Shown here piece after piece: positions 25,384 to 34,013 of a stretch of 64,000 nt of DNA. Location of the stretch: the NCBI RefSeq assembly GCF_026015295.1, contig NZ_JAPDUW010000001.1, positions 1,302,001-1,366,000 on the forward strand, given 5' to 3'. Origin of the DNA: Segatella copri (GTDB lineage: Bacteria; Bacteroidota; Bacteroidia; Bacteroidales; Bacteroidaceae). Numbering within the stretch: position 1 is the first letter of the stretch; each line of letters starts with the position of its first letter. The notes below the pieces were generated by a model. It had not been told where the DNA came from and ran no database searches. It saw only the letters and a list, made by a program, of their open reading frames with translations. The position numbers were made by a program, and so were the translations under genes.

Positions 25384-26457
25384 ATGAAATATTTGGATCC
25401 TAAGGCCGATTTGACCTTCAAAAAAGTGTTTGGCGAACATCCCGAGTTGGTAAAAAGTTTGCTTAACGCCCTTCTTCCTTTTAAGAGTGAGGAAGAGGAA
25501 ATCACTTCTGTGGCATATCTTACGCCTGAAATGGTTCCCCAGACACCCACACGAAAATATAGCATAGTGGATGTGAGATGCGAGGATGCCCAGGGACGTC
25601 AGTTTATTGTAGAAATGCAGATGGTTTGGTCTGCGGAGTTTAAGCAGCGAGTTCTCTTCAATGCTTCCAAGGCATATGTAAAGCAGCTAAACAGGGGAGA
25701 AGATTATTCTCTTCTGAAGCCAGTTTATTCTCTCAACTTGGTTAATGAAGTATTTGAGCCTGAACTGGATGATTATTACCACTATTACCATCTTGTACAT
25801 GAGGAACATACCGAAAAAGTAATTGATGGTTTGCATCTGGTATTTGTAGAGTTGCCGAAGTTTACGCCTCATACGTTTACAGAGAAGAAAATGCAGGTTT
25901 TATGGCTTAGGTATCTGACAGAAATTGATGAGAAAACGAAGGAAGTTCCGGCAGAACTGCTGGCAAATCCGGAGATAGCCAAAGCCGTATCAGAGATTGA
26001 AGAATCAGCCTATACCGAGGAGGAACTTCTGGGTTATGATGAATTCTGGGATATGGTGAGCGTAGAGAAGACGCTTGCCGGCAGGTTGGAGCGTTTGACG
26101 AAAGCTAATGATGATACTGAGGAGAAACTTAAGGCAACCTCTAGTCAGTTGGTGGCAACGTCTAGTCAGCTGGAGGCAACGTCTAGTCAGCTGGAGGCAA
26201 CATCTAGTCAGCTGGAGGCCACATCTAGTCAGCTGGAGGCAACATCTAGTCAGTTAAAAGAAGCTGAGGAGCAGAGAAAAGAAGCTGAGGAGCAGAGAAA
26301 AGAAGCTGAGGAGCAGAGAAAAGAAGCTGAGGAACAATTAAAAAGAGCTAATGAGGAAAAATTGCAATCAGCCCAAAAACTTCTACAGGCTGGAGTATCA
26401 GCTGATATTGTGGCAAGTACTCTTAACTTAAGTATGGATGAAATAAAAATTCACTAA
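25384..26457 (+). CDS. Rpn family nuclease with in-frame tandem repeats
   Basis: A 357-residue protein. The PD-(D/E)XK domain (~1-190) opens with the family motif DPKADLTFKKVFGEHPELVK; active-site residues are in YSIVDVRCED and FIVEMQ. After residue ~245 a coiled coil of six ATSSQLE-type heptads and four EAEEQRK-type heptads follows, ending in an HTH-like tail (LLQAGVSADIVASTLNLSMD). Rpn proteins are endonucleases tied to recombination, and several relatives vary in length through such repeats. The start fits a TATATTTG promoter 20 bases upstream. It differs in sequence from the copy at 2.7 kb, so it is not a recent duplicate. Confidence 0.85.
   Translation: MKYLDPKADLTFKKVFGEHPELVKSLLNALLPFKSEEEEITSVAYLTPEMVPQTPTRKYSIVDVRCEDAQGRQFIVEMQMVWSAEFKQRVLFNASKAYVKQLNRGEDYSLLKPVYSLNLVNEVFEPELDDYYHYYHLVHEEHTEKVIDGLHLVFVELPKFTPHTFTEKKMQVLWLRYLTEIDEKTKEVPAELLANPEIAKAVSEIEESAYTEEELLGYDEFWDMVSVEKTLAGRLERLTKANDDTEEKLKATSSQLVATSSQLEATSSQLEATSSQLEATSSQLEATSSQLKEAEEQRKEAEEQRKEAEEQRKEAEEQLKRANEEKLQSAQKLLQAGVSADIVASTLNLSMDEIKIH
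26134..26343 (+). repeat. Two adjacent 21-bp tandem repeat arrays inside the Rpn gene
   Basis: Six units encoding ATSSQL(E/V/K) at 26134-26259, then four units encoding EAEEQ(R/L)K at 26260-26343. Each unit is 21 bases, so copy-number change keeps the frame. Several units are identical or differ at single bases, implying recent expansion. Confidence 0.9.
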
Positions 26458-26462
26458 CTTTG
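26455..26462 (+). promoter_or_regulatory. Promoter of the TcdA-like gene
   Basis: TAACTTTG overlaps the stop codon of the Rpn gene (TAA 26455-26457). It rules out an in-frame TTG at 26460 as a start and points to ATG 26502. Confidence 0.6.
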
Positions 26463-26501
26463 CATCAGATATATACATTAGAATTCTTTACAAACAATAA
26501 A

Positions 26502-27362
26502 ATGGAGAATAAAATAACGACAATGGAGCGGGGAATGCAGCGACGCACCGAACTGCTCCTGGGAAAGGATAATCTTGAGAAAATTCAGAAGGCAAGAGTG
26601 CTCATCTTCGGTATCGGAGGAGTAGGATCATGGTGCGCAGAAGGACTCCTGAGAAGCGGCGTGAGAAACATCACAATCGTAGACAGCGACAGGGTATGCG
26701 TAACCAACTGCAACCGCCAGCTGATGGCTACAAGCCGAACCATAGGCGAAGTGAAGGTAGAGGCGCTGCGCAACCGACTGCTCGAAATCAACCCCGATGC
26801 CAACATCACAGCCTATCAGAAAATATATCAGGCAGAAACTGCCGATGAATTCCACATGGAGCAATACGACATCATCATCGATGCCATCGACTCGCTGAAG
26901 GATAAGGCTGACCTCATTCTGCGTGCCACTGCCCTGCCTAAGGAAATCACCTTTATATCTTCTATGGGAGCTGCCCTGCGCACCGACCCCTTCAAGGTAA
27001 GAAAATCTGAATTCTGGAAGGTGGATGGAGACCCGCTGGCAAGAGCACTGCGAAAGAAATTCAAGAAGAACAAAACCTTCCCACGACGAAAATTCCAGTG
27101 CGTATACAGTGAAGAAAAGCCGATGCAGAACCAAGGGGTGAACAAAGCCTGCGGCACGGGCGGATGCCTATGCCCGAAAGCCAAACTCATTAGCGGAGAG
27201 AGGGGTACTGATACTGCCGTATATGATGCTCCGGGCGACCAGCGACTGGTAGAACACGAATGGTGCTCTACTAAGGCACAGATCAACGGTTCGCTCTGTC
27301 ACATCACCGCAACCTTCGGAATGGCTATCGCTGGAATGGTCATCAACCACATCATTGAATAA
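26502..27362 (+). CDS. tcdA: TcdA/CsdL-like tRNA threonylcarbamoyladenosine dehydratase (ThiF family)
   Basis: A 286-residue E1-like (ThiF/MoeB/HesA) protein. The Rossmann ATP site is LIFGIGGVGSWCAEGLLRSG with the downstream D in IVDSDRVCVTNCNRQ. It also has the family-specific DAIDSLKDKADLI, FQCVYSEEKP and a Cys-rich CGTGGCLCPK. Members cyclise tRNA t6A37 to ct6A in an ATP-dependent reaction. No SufE or cysteine desulfurase gene lies beside it. ATG 26502 is preferred; a second ATG is 21 bases later. The gene ends before a G+C-rich hairpin. Confidence 0.88.
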   Translation: MENKITTMERGMQRRTELLLGKDNLEKIQKARVLIFGIGGVGSWCAEGLLRSGVRNITIVDSDRVCVTNCNRQLMATSRTIGEVKVEALRNRLLEINPDANITAYQKIYQAETADEFHMEQYDIIIDAIDSLKDKADLILRATALPKEITFISSMGAALRTDPFKVRKSEFWKVDGDPLARALRKKFKKNKTFPRRKFQCVYSEEKPMQNQGVNKACGTGGCLCPKAKLISGERGTDTAVYDAPGDQRLVEHEWCSTKAQINGSLCHITATFGMAIAGMVINHIIE

Positions 27363-27412
27363 CTATTTTCTTTACAACAGTCACTTGAAAAGAAACTTAC
27401 AAAACATACGCA

Positions 27413-27448
27413 AAAGGCGAGGCGCTTTCACAAGCTCCCCGCCTTTAT
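27413..27448 (+). terminator. Terminator of the TcdA-like gene
   Basis: AAGGCGAGGCGCTT pairs with AAGCTCCCCGCCTTT around a short loop. The same hairpin sequence recurs after kup at 29665-29702. The remaining bases up to 27586 hold no clear gene; a minus-strand open stretch (MKRRIEANADKTTPEKLLNL) looks protein-like but has no supported start. Confidence 0.75.
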
Positions 27449-27586
27449 TAATTATTCAAGTTCAGAAGTTTCTCGGGAGTAGTCTTATCGGCATTCGCCT
27501 CTATTCGTCTCTTCATATCTTCAAAAGAATAAAGGTTAAATCCGATAAATCTTGTTAAACAAATTCTATCTTACCTCTTATGTTTA

Positions 27587-27594
27587 TACCTTTG
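27587..27594 (+). promoter_or_regulatory. Promoter of kup
   Basis: TACCTTTG, 77 bases before the start codon. Confidence 0.6.
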
Positions 27595-27670
27595 CACGCA
27601 AATTTATAATCACAAAGGACATTTTCATGTCCCAAAAAGGATAATATTTAATTTAAATAAGAGAAGAAAA

Positions 27671-29656
27671 ATGAAAGAAAAAGCAGAAAGTTCAGTAGCC
27701 TGCAATCATCACAAAGTAGGCTTTCTGGGATTGCTCGTTACATTAGGCATTGTATTCGGAGACATCGGAACATCACCTCTCTATGTGATGAAGGCTATCC
27801 TGCATACGGGCGAAAGCATCAGCGAGAGCACCATCCTGGGTGCACTGTCATGCATCATCTGGACACTCACCCTCCAAACCACCATCAAATATGTATGCGT
27901 GGCGCTACGTGCCGACAACAATGGCGAGGGAGGCATCCTCGCCCTCTATGCCTTGCTGCGCCGACTCAAGAGCAAGTGGATTTACCTACTGGCCATCATT
28001 GGCGCAAGCACCCTGCTGGCAGACGGAATCATCACCCCTGCCATCACCGTGACCACAGCCATCGAAGGACTCGAAAGCATCAGTCCCAACCTGCCAGTTA
28101 TCCCCATCACCCTGGGCATCATCACCATCATCTTCTTCGTGCAGCGGTTTGGCACAGAGAGTATTGGCAAATCGTTTGGCGTATTTATGCTGCTATGGTT
28201 CCTGCTGCTGGGCGTGGTGGGAGCTTTCAGCATCACGTCTTACCCATTGATACTGAAGGCTTTCAACCCCTATTATGCTGCCATGCTGCTGGCAAAATCG
28301 CCTGAATGGTTTCTGATTCTGGGTGCCGTATTTCTCTGTACTACCGGTGCCGAGGCTCTCTATTCCGACCTGGGACATTGCGGCAGAAAGAACATCGCCA
28401 TCAGCTGGGGCTTCGTAAAGACCATGCTCATTCTCAACTATCTGGGACAGGGAGCATGGGTGCTGAATCATGCTGATACGGCACTGGCAGCGAATCCGTT
28501 CTTTGCCATCATGCCGCAGAGCATGCTCTTCTTCGCCATCATCATGGCCACGGGTGCGGCAATCGTTGCGAGCCAGGCACTCATCAGCGGAACCTTCTCC
28601 ATATTGAGCGAAGCCATGAACCTGCACTTCTGGCCGCGCATGCGAATCAAGCATCCTACCCATGTTAAGGGGCAGCTCTATATCCCGATGATCAACCTCG
28701 CCATGTATATCGGCGTGGTTCTCATCATCCTGCTCTTCCGCGACTCCTCGCACATGGAGGCAGCCTACGGACTCGCCATCACCATCACCATGCTGATGAC
28801 TACCCTGCTGCTCGGTTTCTACCTGCACAGCAAGGGAGTGGCACGGATTTTCACGATGCTGTTTATGGGCGCATACTGCATCATCGAAGCCATCTTCCTG
28901 ACTGCCAATCTGTCAAAGTTTCTTGCAGGTGGATGGTGTACGATGCTCATTGGAGGAATCCTGTTCCTGATGATGTACGTGTGGGTGAAAGCCATGAAGA
29001 TACGACGCCATTATATCAGCACCAAACCGCTGGATGATTATTATCAGATTATCTCCGACATCAAGGCCGACGAGAGCATCCCTAAGTACGCTTCCAACCT
29101 GGTTTATGTGAACCACGCCAACAAGGAAGGTGCCGTAGATGACAAGTTGCTCTACTCCATCATCAACAAGCAGCCGAAACGTGCTGACCATTACTGGCTT
29201 ATCAACATGGAGTTTGTTGACACTCCTGACACGCTGGAGTACAACTGCGAGACCCTGATTCCCGACACCCTCTACAGCGTAACCATGCACATTGGTTTCC
29301 GCATAGAGCCTAGGGTGAGTCTCTATCTGCGACAAGTAGTGGAAGATCTGGTAGCAGACGGAAAGGTAGATTTGCAAAGCACCTATCCTTCGCTGCGCAA
29401 ATACGGAATTCCGGGCGATTTCCGATTCATCATCATTCACCGCGTATATTACCCGGAGAGTTCAGATAATCGCCAACAGAACCTGCTGATGAGTATCTAC
29501 GCTCTTATCAGCAAGATAGGCATTGACGAGCCTAAGGCATTGGGCCTCGACACTTCCATGGTAGTGGTAGAAAGAGTGCCGCTCATCATCAACCATCCGG
29601 TCATTAAGGACAAGGTCATTAAGGTTATTAAGGATTCTGAAACATCACAAAGCTGA
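27671..29656 (+). CDS. kup: KUP-family potassium uptake transporter
   Basis: A 661-residue membrane protein. The first ~440 residues hold about twelve membrane helices with the KUP hallmark GIVFGDIGTSPLYV, and also NNGEGGILALYALLRR, ADGIITPAITVTTAIEGL and CTTGAEALYSDLGHCG. The C-terminal ~220 residues form the cytosolic domain typical of the family (VYVNHANKEGAVDDKL, RFIIIHRVYYPES). It imports K+ with protons. The gene stands alone between its own promoter and terminator. Length fits the family. Confidence 0.95.
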   Translation: MKEKAESSVACNHHKVGFLGLLVTLGIVFGDIGTSPLYVMKAILHTGESISESTILGALSCIIWTLTLQTTIKYVCVALRADNNGEGGILALYALLRRLKSKWIYLLAIIGASTLLADGIITPAITVTTAIEGLESISPNLPVIPITLGIITIIFFVQRFGTESIGKSFGVFMLLWFLLLGVVGAFSITSYPLILKAFNPYYAAMLLAKSPEWFLILGAVFLCTTGAEALYSDLGHCGRKNIAISWGFVKTMLILNYLGQGAWVLNHADTALAANPFFAIMPQSMLFFAIIMATGAAIVASQALISGTFSILSEAMNLHFWPRMRIKHPTHVKGQLYIPMINLAMYIGVVLIILLFRDSSHMEAAYGLAITITMLMTTLLLGFYLHSKGVARIFTMLFMGAYCIIEAIFLTANLSKFLAGGWCTMLIGGILFLMMYVWVKAMKIRRHYISTKPLDDYYQIISDIKADESIPKYASNLVYVNHANKEGAVDDKLLYSIINKQPKRADHYWLINMEFVDTPDTLEYNCETLIPDTLYSVTMHIGFRIEPRVSLYLRQVVEDLVADGKVDLQSTYPSLRKYGIPGDFRFIIIHRVYYPESSDNRQQNLLMSIYALISKIGIDEPKALGLDTSMVVVERVPLIINHPVIKDKVIKVIKDSETSQS

Positions 29657-29664
29657 CAATAAGC

Positions 29665-29702
29665 AAAAAGGCGAGGCGCTTTCTCAAGCTCCCCGCCTTT
29701 AA
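29665..29702 (+). terminator. Terminator of kup
   Basis: AAAAAGGCGAGGCGCTT pairs with AAGCTCCCCGCCTTT, nearly identical to the hairpin at 27413-27448. Confidence 0.8.
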
Positions 29703-29805
29703 CCTATTAGCTAGAAGATTATAGCTAACAACTAACACAAAACCTTATAACTGTTTTTCAAATCTTAATCGTTATTTGAACCTATGAACGAACATGTTTT
29801 TTTTA

Positions 29806-31287
29806 TTAGAGGATAGTCTTAACAGCCTCCAGCATGCCCTTCTCCTGAATAAGGTCAAGATCTTTCTTAACCAACTCAGTCAAGCCAGGAACTGTCTTGT
29901 TCAAATCCTCGTGCCAGATATAGTCGAAGCCCAATACGCCCTCAGCTACCTTCTGGGTATCGCCGGTAGCCCAAAGCTCGGTGAGCTTGTCCATAATCTT
30001 CTGGTCATCGTTTGGCTGGATAGGAGCACCATCCTCGCGAACACCACCCTTATAGTAAGTGATGATAGCAGCGAGACCGAATACCAAACCCTGTGGCAAC
30101 TCGCCCTTACGCTCAAGATAAATCTTGACACCAGGCAGGTCGCGAGTCTCATACTTAGGGAATGAGTTGAGCATGATGCTGGTTACCTGATGATCTACGA
30201 ATGGATTCTCGAAACGCTCCAATACGTCAGAAGCGAACTTCTGCAGCTCATCCATTGGGAGGTTCAGCGTCTGCATCAACTCCTCAAACTGTACCTTGTG
30301 GATGTACTTGCCCAATACCGGGTGCTCGCAGGCATCGCGAACAATGTTTACACCGCTGAGGTATGTAACAGGGCTCAATACGGTGTGAGGACCATTCAGC
30401 AGGGTAACCTTACGCTCGTGGTATGGCTTCTCATTATCTGTGATAAGCACGTGGAGACCTGCCTTGTGAGCTGGGAACTCCTCCTTCATCTGCTCTACGG
30501 TCATATTTTCTGCCTTCTCGATAACCCAGAGGTGGAAGCTTTCTGCCTTAACTACGAGGTTGTCCTTGTAGCAAATCTTCTGCTGAATCTCCTTGATGGT
30601 ATCGCGTGGGAAACCAGGAACGATGCGGTCTACCAATGTAGCGCAAACGTAGCAGTGGTTGGTGAACCACTCCTTGAAGCCCTCGTAATCAGCACCCATA
30701 TCGCCCTTCCAGAGCTCGATATACTGATAGATGCACTCCTTGAGGTGGTGACCGTTGAGGAAGATCAGCTCACATGGCATCAGGATCATACCCTTGGTTG
30801 GGTCGCCCTCGAAGAACTTGTAGCGGTGGAACAAGAGCTGAACCAACTTGCCTGGATAAGAAGCTGCAGGAGCATCTGTAAACTTGCAAGAGTCATCGAA
30901 TGCGATACCAGCCTCTGTAGTGTTAGAGATGATGAAACGCATCTCTGGCTGCTCAGCCAAAGCCATGAAAGCCTGGTTCTGAGAATATGGATTCAGTGCA
31001 CGGCTGATAACGTCGATACGCTCCAATGTGTTGATAGCCTGGCCGTTCTCCTTACCCTGAAGGTTTACGTGATAGAGGCAGTCCTGACCGTTCAGCCAGT
31101 CAACCATACCACCAGCCAATGGCTGAACTACAACGACAGAACCGTTGAAGTCGGTCTTCTTGTTCATATTCCATACAATCCAATCTACGAATGCACGGAG
31201 GAAGTTACCTTCACCAAACTGAATGATTTTCTCTGGAGCGACGCTCTTAGGAGCAGTGCGCTTGTTTAATGCTTTTAGCTCTTTCAT
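29806..31287 (-). CDS. uxaB: Tagaturonate reductase (altronate oxidoreductase)
   Basis: A 493-residue mannitol-dehydrogenase-family enzyme. The N-terminal dinucleotide domain has IIQFGEGNFLRAFVDWIVW, with ISNTTEAGIAFDD. The C-terminal domain includes the family motif TLLNGPHTVLSPVTYLSG with HTVL and the Lys/Asn region MLNSFPKYETRDLPGVKIYL. It interconverts D-tagaturonate and D-altronate with NAD(H) in galacturonate breakdown. No uxaA or uxaC gene is visible nearby. The acetylesterase at 45 kb also points to pectin use by this organism. Confidence 0.93.
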   Translation of the reverse strand: MKELKALNKRTAPKSVAPEKIIQFGEGNFLRAFVDWIVWNMNKKTDFNGSVVVVQPLAGGMVDWLNGQDCLYHVNLQGKENGQAINTLERIDVISRALNPYSQNQAFMALAEQPEMRFIISNTTEAGIAFDDSCKFTDAPAASYPGKLVQLLFHRYKFFEGDPTKGMILMPCELIFLNGHHLKECIYQYIELWKGDMGADYEGFKEWFTNHCYVCATLVDRIVPGFPRDTIKEIQQKICYKDNLVVKAESFHLWVIEKAENMTVEQMKEEFPAHKAGLHVLITDNEKPYHERKVTLLNGPHTVLSPVTYLSGVNIVRDACEHPVLGKYIHKVQFEELMQTLNLPMDELQKFASDVLERFENPFVDHQVTSIMLNSFPKYETRDLPGVKIYLERKGELPQGLVFGLAAIITYYKGGVREDGAPIQPNDDQKIMDKLTELWATGDTQKVAEGVLGFDYIWHEDLNKTVPGLTELVKKDLDLIQEKGMLEAVKTIL

Positions 31288-31367
31288 GATTTGTTTATTT
31301 TGTCTTTATTATTTTTACTTTCCGTTTTAAATTCCAATCTATTCATCAGATTGTTTTTTTCTGAGTG

Positions 31368-31375
31368 CAAAGGTA
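31368..31375 (-). promoter_or_regulatory. Promoter of uxaB
   Basis: TACCTTTG on the minus strand, 80 bases before the uxaB start. Confidence 0.6.
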
Positions 31376-31494
31376 GTAAATATTTCGTTTGATTGTTCCA
31401 AAAACAGCGAAAAACTTCACGCAAACCTTTACGCTCCACTCCGGTTCTATACCTTATTATATATAGAACTGCGCAGGCACAAAATAAAGAAGTA

Positions 31495-31527
31495 GGGATT
31501 TTCCCCCACCCCTTTAGGGGAAATCCC
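31495..31527. repeat. Hairpin between uxaB and the repeat-protein gene
   Basis: GGGATTTTCCCC (31495-31506) pairs with GGGGAAATCCC (31517-31527). A second short inverted repeat (GTTCTATA/TATAGAAC, ~31444-31470) lies just upstream. They sit in the 319-base gap between divergent genes and may be regulatory or insulating. Confidence 0.5.
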
Positions 31528-31550
31528 GACCGTGGAAGCAAAAAACATCG

Positions 31551-31558
31551 TATCTTTG
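31551..31558 (+). promoter_or_regulatory. Promoter of the Gly/Asn-rich protein gene
   Basis: TATCTTTG, 48 bases before the ATG at 31607. Confidence 0.6.
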
Positions 31559-31606
31559 CACCAGAAAAAAGAAACATGAAGTATAACAATTTAAAGATAT
31601 ACGATT

Positions 31607-32581
31607 ATGAAACGAATGATAATAGCTCTGGTAGCCATGTTCATGATGACATTCACTACCGCTTCTGCAATGAGTTATGAGCAGGCAAGACAGCAGGCTC
31701 TCTTCCTGACAGACAAGATGGCTTACGAGCTCAATCTTACGGAAGACCAGTATGAGGCAGCTTACGAGGTGAACCTCGACTACCTGATGAGTGTAGATAC
31801 ATACGATGACCTGTATGGTGCTTACTGGCGCCAGCGCAATATGGATTTGAGCTATATCCTGCTCGACTGGCAGTATAGAACATATCTCAATGCCACCTAT
31901 TTCTACCGTCCGCTCTACTGGAATGCGGGCTACTGGCACTTCGGCATCTACGCCCGCTATCCGCGCCGCGACTATTTCTACTTCGGTCGCCCTCACTTCT
32001 ACGTATCTTACCGTGGAGGTCATAGCTGGCGAGTAAACGGAAACAGAAGCTGGTATCACGGAAGAAGTTTTGGCGGACCTCACCCAGGAGGACATCCTAG
32101 AGTAGGTATGAGAGACGGATTCAACCGTGGTGATTACGGCAGAGGAAGATCTTTCGGAAATCTGAACCGCGAGAACAGACCTCAGATGAACCCAAACCGT
32201 GGTTTCGGTAATGCAAGCCGCCCTAACAACAACGCTGGCTTCGGAAACAGCAACCGCCCTCAGAACGGAGGCTTCGGAAACAACAACGGAGGCTTCGGCA
32301 ACAGCAGCAACCGGGGCTTCGGCAATAGCAACAGTCGCCCTAACCGCGGGTTCGGCAGCAGCAACAGCAGCACCAGCAACAACCGCGGGTTCGGAAACAG
32401 CAGCCGTGGTTTCGGAAACAGCAGCTTCGGAAGCGGAAGAAGTAATATCTTCGGGGGCAACCGCAGCAGCATGAGCCGTTCATTCAGCAGCGGGTCTGGC
32501 AACCGTGGCGGCGGATTCACCCCTCGCTCTTCTACACCAAGCAAGAACAATGGCGGTGGAAGCTTCGGACACAGAAGATAA
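31607..32581 (+). CDS. Secreted Gly/Asn/Arg-rich repeat protein
   Basis: A 324-residue protein with a signal peptide (cleavage near TASA-MSYE). Residues ~22-130 form a helical-then-aromatic domain (YEQARQQALFLTDKMAYELN, YWRQRNMDLSYILLDWQYRT, WNAGYWHFGIYARYPRRDYF). From ~165 to the end it is low-complexity, with about twelve RGFGN/GGFGN-type repeats interspersed with Asn, Ser and Arg (NRGFGNSN, NRPQNGGFGNNNGGFG). I know no function. Such tails are disordered and sticky, so a surface or matrix role is possible. The repeats give it an unusual, positively charged composition. Confidence 0.8.
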   Translation: MKRMIIALVAMFMMTFTTASAMSYEQARQQALFLTDKMAYELNLTEDQYEAAYEVNLDYLMSVDTYDDLYGAYWRQRNMDLSYILLDWQYRTYLNATYFYRPLYWNAGYWHFGIYARYPRRDYFYFGRPHFYVSYRGGHSWRVNGNRSWYHGRSFGGPHPGGHPRVGMRDGFNRGDYGRGRSFGNLNRENRPQMNPNRGFGNASRPNNNAGFGNSNRPQNGGFGNNNGGFGNSSNRGFGNSNSRPNRGFGSSNSSTSNNRGFGNSSRGFGNSSFGSGRSNIFGGNRSSMSRSFSSGSGNRGGGFTPRSSTPSKNNGGGSFGHRR

Positions 32582-32626
32582 GAAAAGAGAAAGAGTTAAA
32601 ATTTCAAGTTTATAAAGACAGAGAGT

Positions 32627-32700
32627 TAAGAAAAATCAAGACCTCAAGCAAGAGTGTAAGAAAAATCAAGACCTCAAGCAAGAGAGTAAGAAAAATCAAG
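32627..32700 (+). repeat. 30-bp tandem repeat downstream of the repeat-protein gene
   Basis: TAAGAAAAATCAAG recurs at 32627, 32657 and 32687, exactly 30 bases apart, with ACCTCAAGCAAGAG between. Two full units and a partial one. Confidence 0.85.
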
Positions 32701-32707
32701 TACAAAA

Positions 32708-32750
32708 AATGGGAATTTGCATCGGTTCATACCATTCGCAAATTCCCATT
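32708..32750. terminator. Bidirectional terminator
   Basis: AATGGGAATTTGC (32708-32720) pairs perfectly with GCAAATTCCCATT (32738-32750), with A-rich and T-rich flanks on either side. It ends the repeat-protein gene and the convergent rnf operon. Confidence 0.85.
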
Positions 32751-32778
32751 ATTATTTTATCAACTTTCAGTAAAAGTT

Positions 32779-33381
32779 TTACTCCAATCCGAAGAGCGAT
32801 TTCAAACCGCCATCTACGCCCGAGAATCCCATGAAGGCGAGGCTGAGGAGCGCTGCAGTTACCATGACGATAGCTACGCCCTGCATGCCCTTAGGAATAC
32901 GGACCAAAGCCTGCTGCTCGCGAATGCCGGCAAAGACAATGAGAGCTAGGGCAAAGCCGAGAGCTGTAGAGAAGGCGTAAACCACGCTCTCAAGCAGGTT
33001 GTAATCCTTCTGGATAACCAGGATGGCTACACCCAGCACGGCACAGTTGGTAGTAATCAAAGGCAGGAAGATACCGAGTGCCTGATAAAGTGCAGGAGAA
33101 ACCTTCTTCAGGATAATCTCTACCATCTGAACCAAGGCTGCAATCACGAGGATGAATGCCAGGGTCTGGAGATATTGCAATCCGAACGGATCGAGTACAT
33201 ACTTCTGAACACACCAGGTAATGATGGTTGCCAGGGTCAAGACAAAAGCGATGGCACCACCCATACCGATGGCTGTATCAACTTTCTTCGATACGCCCAG
33301 GAATGGACAGATACCGAGAAACTGCGACAAGACGATGTTGTTGACGAATATCGCAGAGATAAATATCAATAAATATTCCAT
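32779..33381 (-). CDS. rnfA: Rnf complex subunit A
   Basis: A 200-residue protein with six membrane helices. Signatures are [33 protein letters not shown] and [17 protein letters not shown]. It is a core membrane subunit of the Rnf complex, which moves electrons between ferredoxin and NAD+ coupled to Na+ or H+ pumping. It resembles RnfE, its inverted structural partner. It is the last gene of the operon and lies 41 bases after rnfE. Confidence 0.95.
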   Translation of the reverse strand: MEYLLIFISAIFVNNIVLSQFLGICPFLGVSKKVDTAIGMGGAIAFVLTLATIITWCVQKYVLDPFGLQYLQTLAFILVIAALVQMVEIILKKVSPALYQALGIFLPLITTNCAVLGVAILVIQKDYNLLESVVYAFSTALGFALALIVFAGIREQQALVRIPKGMQGVAIVMVTAALLSLAFMGFSGVDGGLKSLFGLE

Positions 33382-33422
33382 AATTTCTATTTTATTTCAT
33401 TGATTTGAAGCGATGCCTACGC

Positions 33423-34007
33423 TTACTTCTTTACCTTATTAAATATAGCAATAATATATCCCAAGGTGAGGAAAGCTCCAGGAGGCAGGATGAACATCAG
33501 AATGTTGGTAGTCTCTGGCAACAGAGTGATACCGAATACACTACCTGCACCGAGTATCTCGCGGGCACTACCCAGGATGGTCAAACCGAGGGTGAAACCC
33601 AAACCGCAACCAATGCCATCGAAGAGGCTGGCAATAGGCGAATTCTTGGCAGCAAAGCTCTCTGCTCTACCCAGGATGATACAGTTTACTACAATCAGCG
33701 GAATATAAATACCCAGCGCCTGATTGATGCTGTCAGGAGCATAAGCGCTCATCAACATCTGAAGGATGGTTACGAAGGCTGCAATCACTACGATGAAAAC
33801 AGGGATGCGAACCATATCCGGGGTAATCTTCTTGATACAGGAAATAACAAAGTTGGTACAAATCAGCACCGCCATGGTAGCCAATCCCATAGAGAGACCG
33901 TTGATGGCGCTAGTTGTTGTAGCCAAAGTAGGACACATACCGAGAAGCAACACGAAGGTTGGATTCTCCTTGATGAGTCCGTTCATCAAAATCTTAACAT
34001 TACTCAT
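33423..34007 (-). CDS. rnfE: Rnf complex subunit E
   Basis: A 194-residue six-helix membrane protein: LIKENPTFVLLLGMCPTLAT, GIYIPLIVVNCIILGRAE and LGFTLGLTILGSAREILGAG. It pairs with RnfA in the membrane and the pair likely holds an iron-sulfur centre between them. The start is 6 bases after the rnfG stop, so translation is probably coupled. Confidence 0.95.
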   Translation of the reverse strand: MSNVKILMNGLIKENPTFVLLLGMCPTLATTTSAINGLSMGLATMAVLICTNFVISCIKKITPDMVRIPVFIVVIAAFVTILQMLMSAYAPDSINQALGIYIPLIVVNCIILGRAESFAAKNSPIASLFDGIGCGLGFTLGLTILGSAREILGAGSVFGITLLPETTNILMFILPPGAFLTLGYIIAIFNKVKK

Positions 34008-34013
34008 ATCGGT

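Noticed and set aside
26134..26343. CRISPR or intergenic minisatellite
   Set aside because: The repeats are inside a coding frame, encode heptads and have no spacers.
27449..27586. Small protein on the minus strand containing MKRRIEANADKTTPEKLLNL
   Set aside because: It looks protein-like, but the frame has no convincing start and a stop lies ~20 codons upstream of the only ATG; noted as a possible scrap only.
30190..31269. A 359-codon plus-strand frame opposite uxaB
   Set aside because: uxaB has clear family motifs over its full length; the antisense frame does not.
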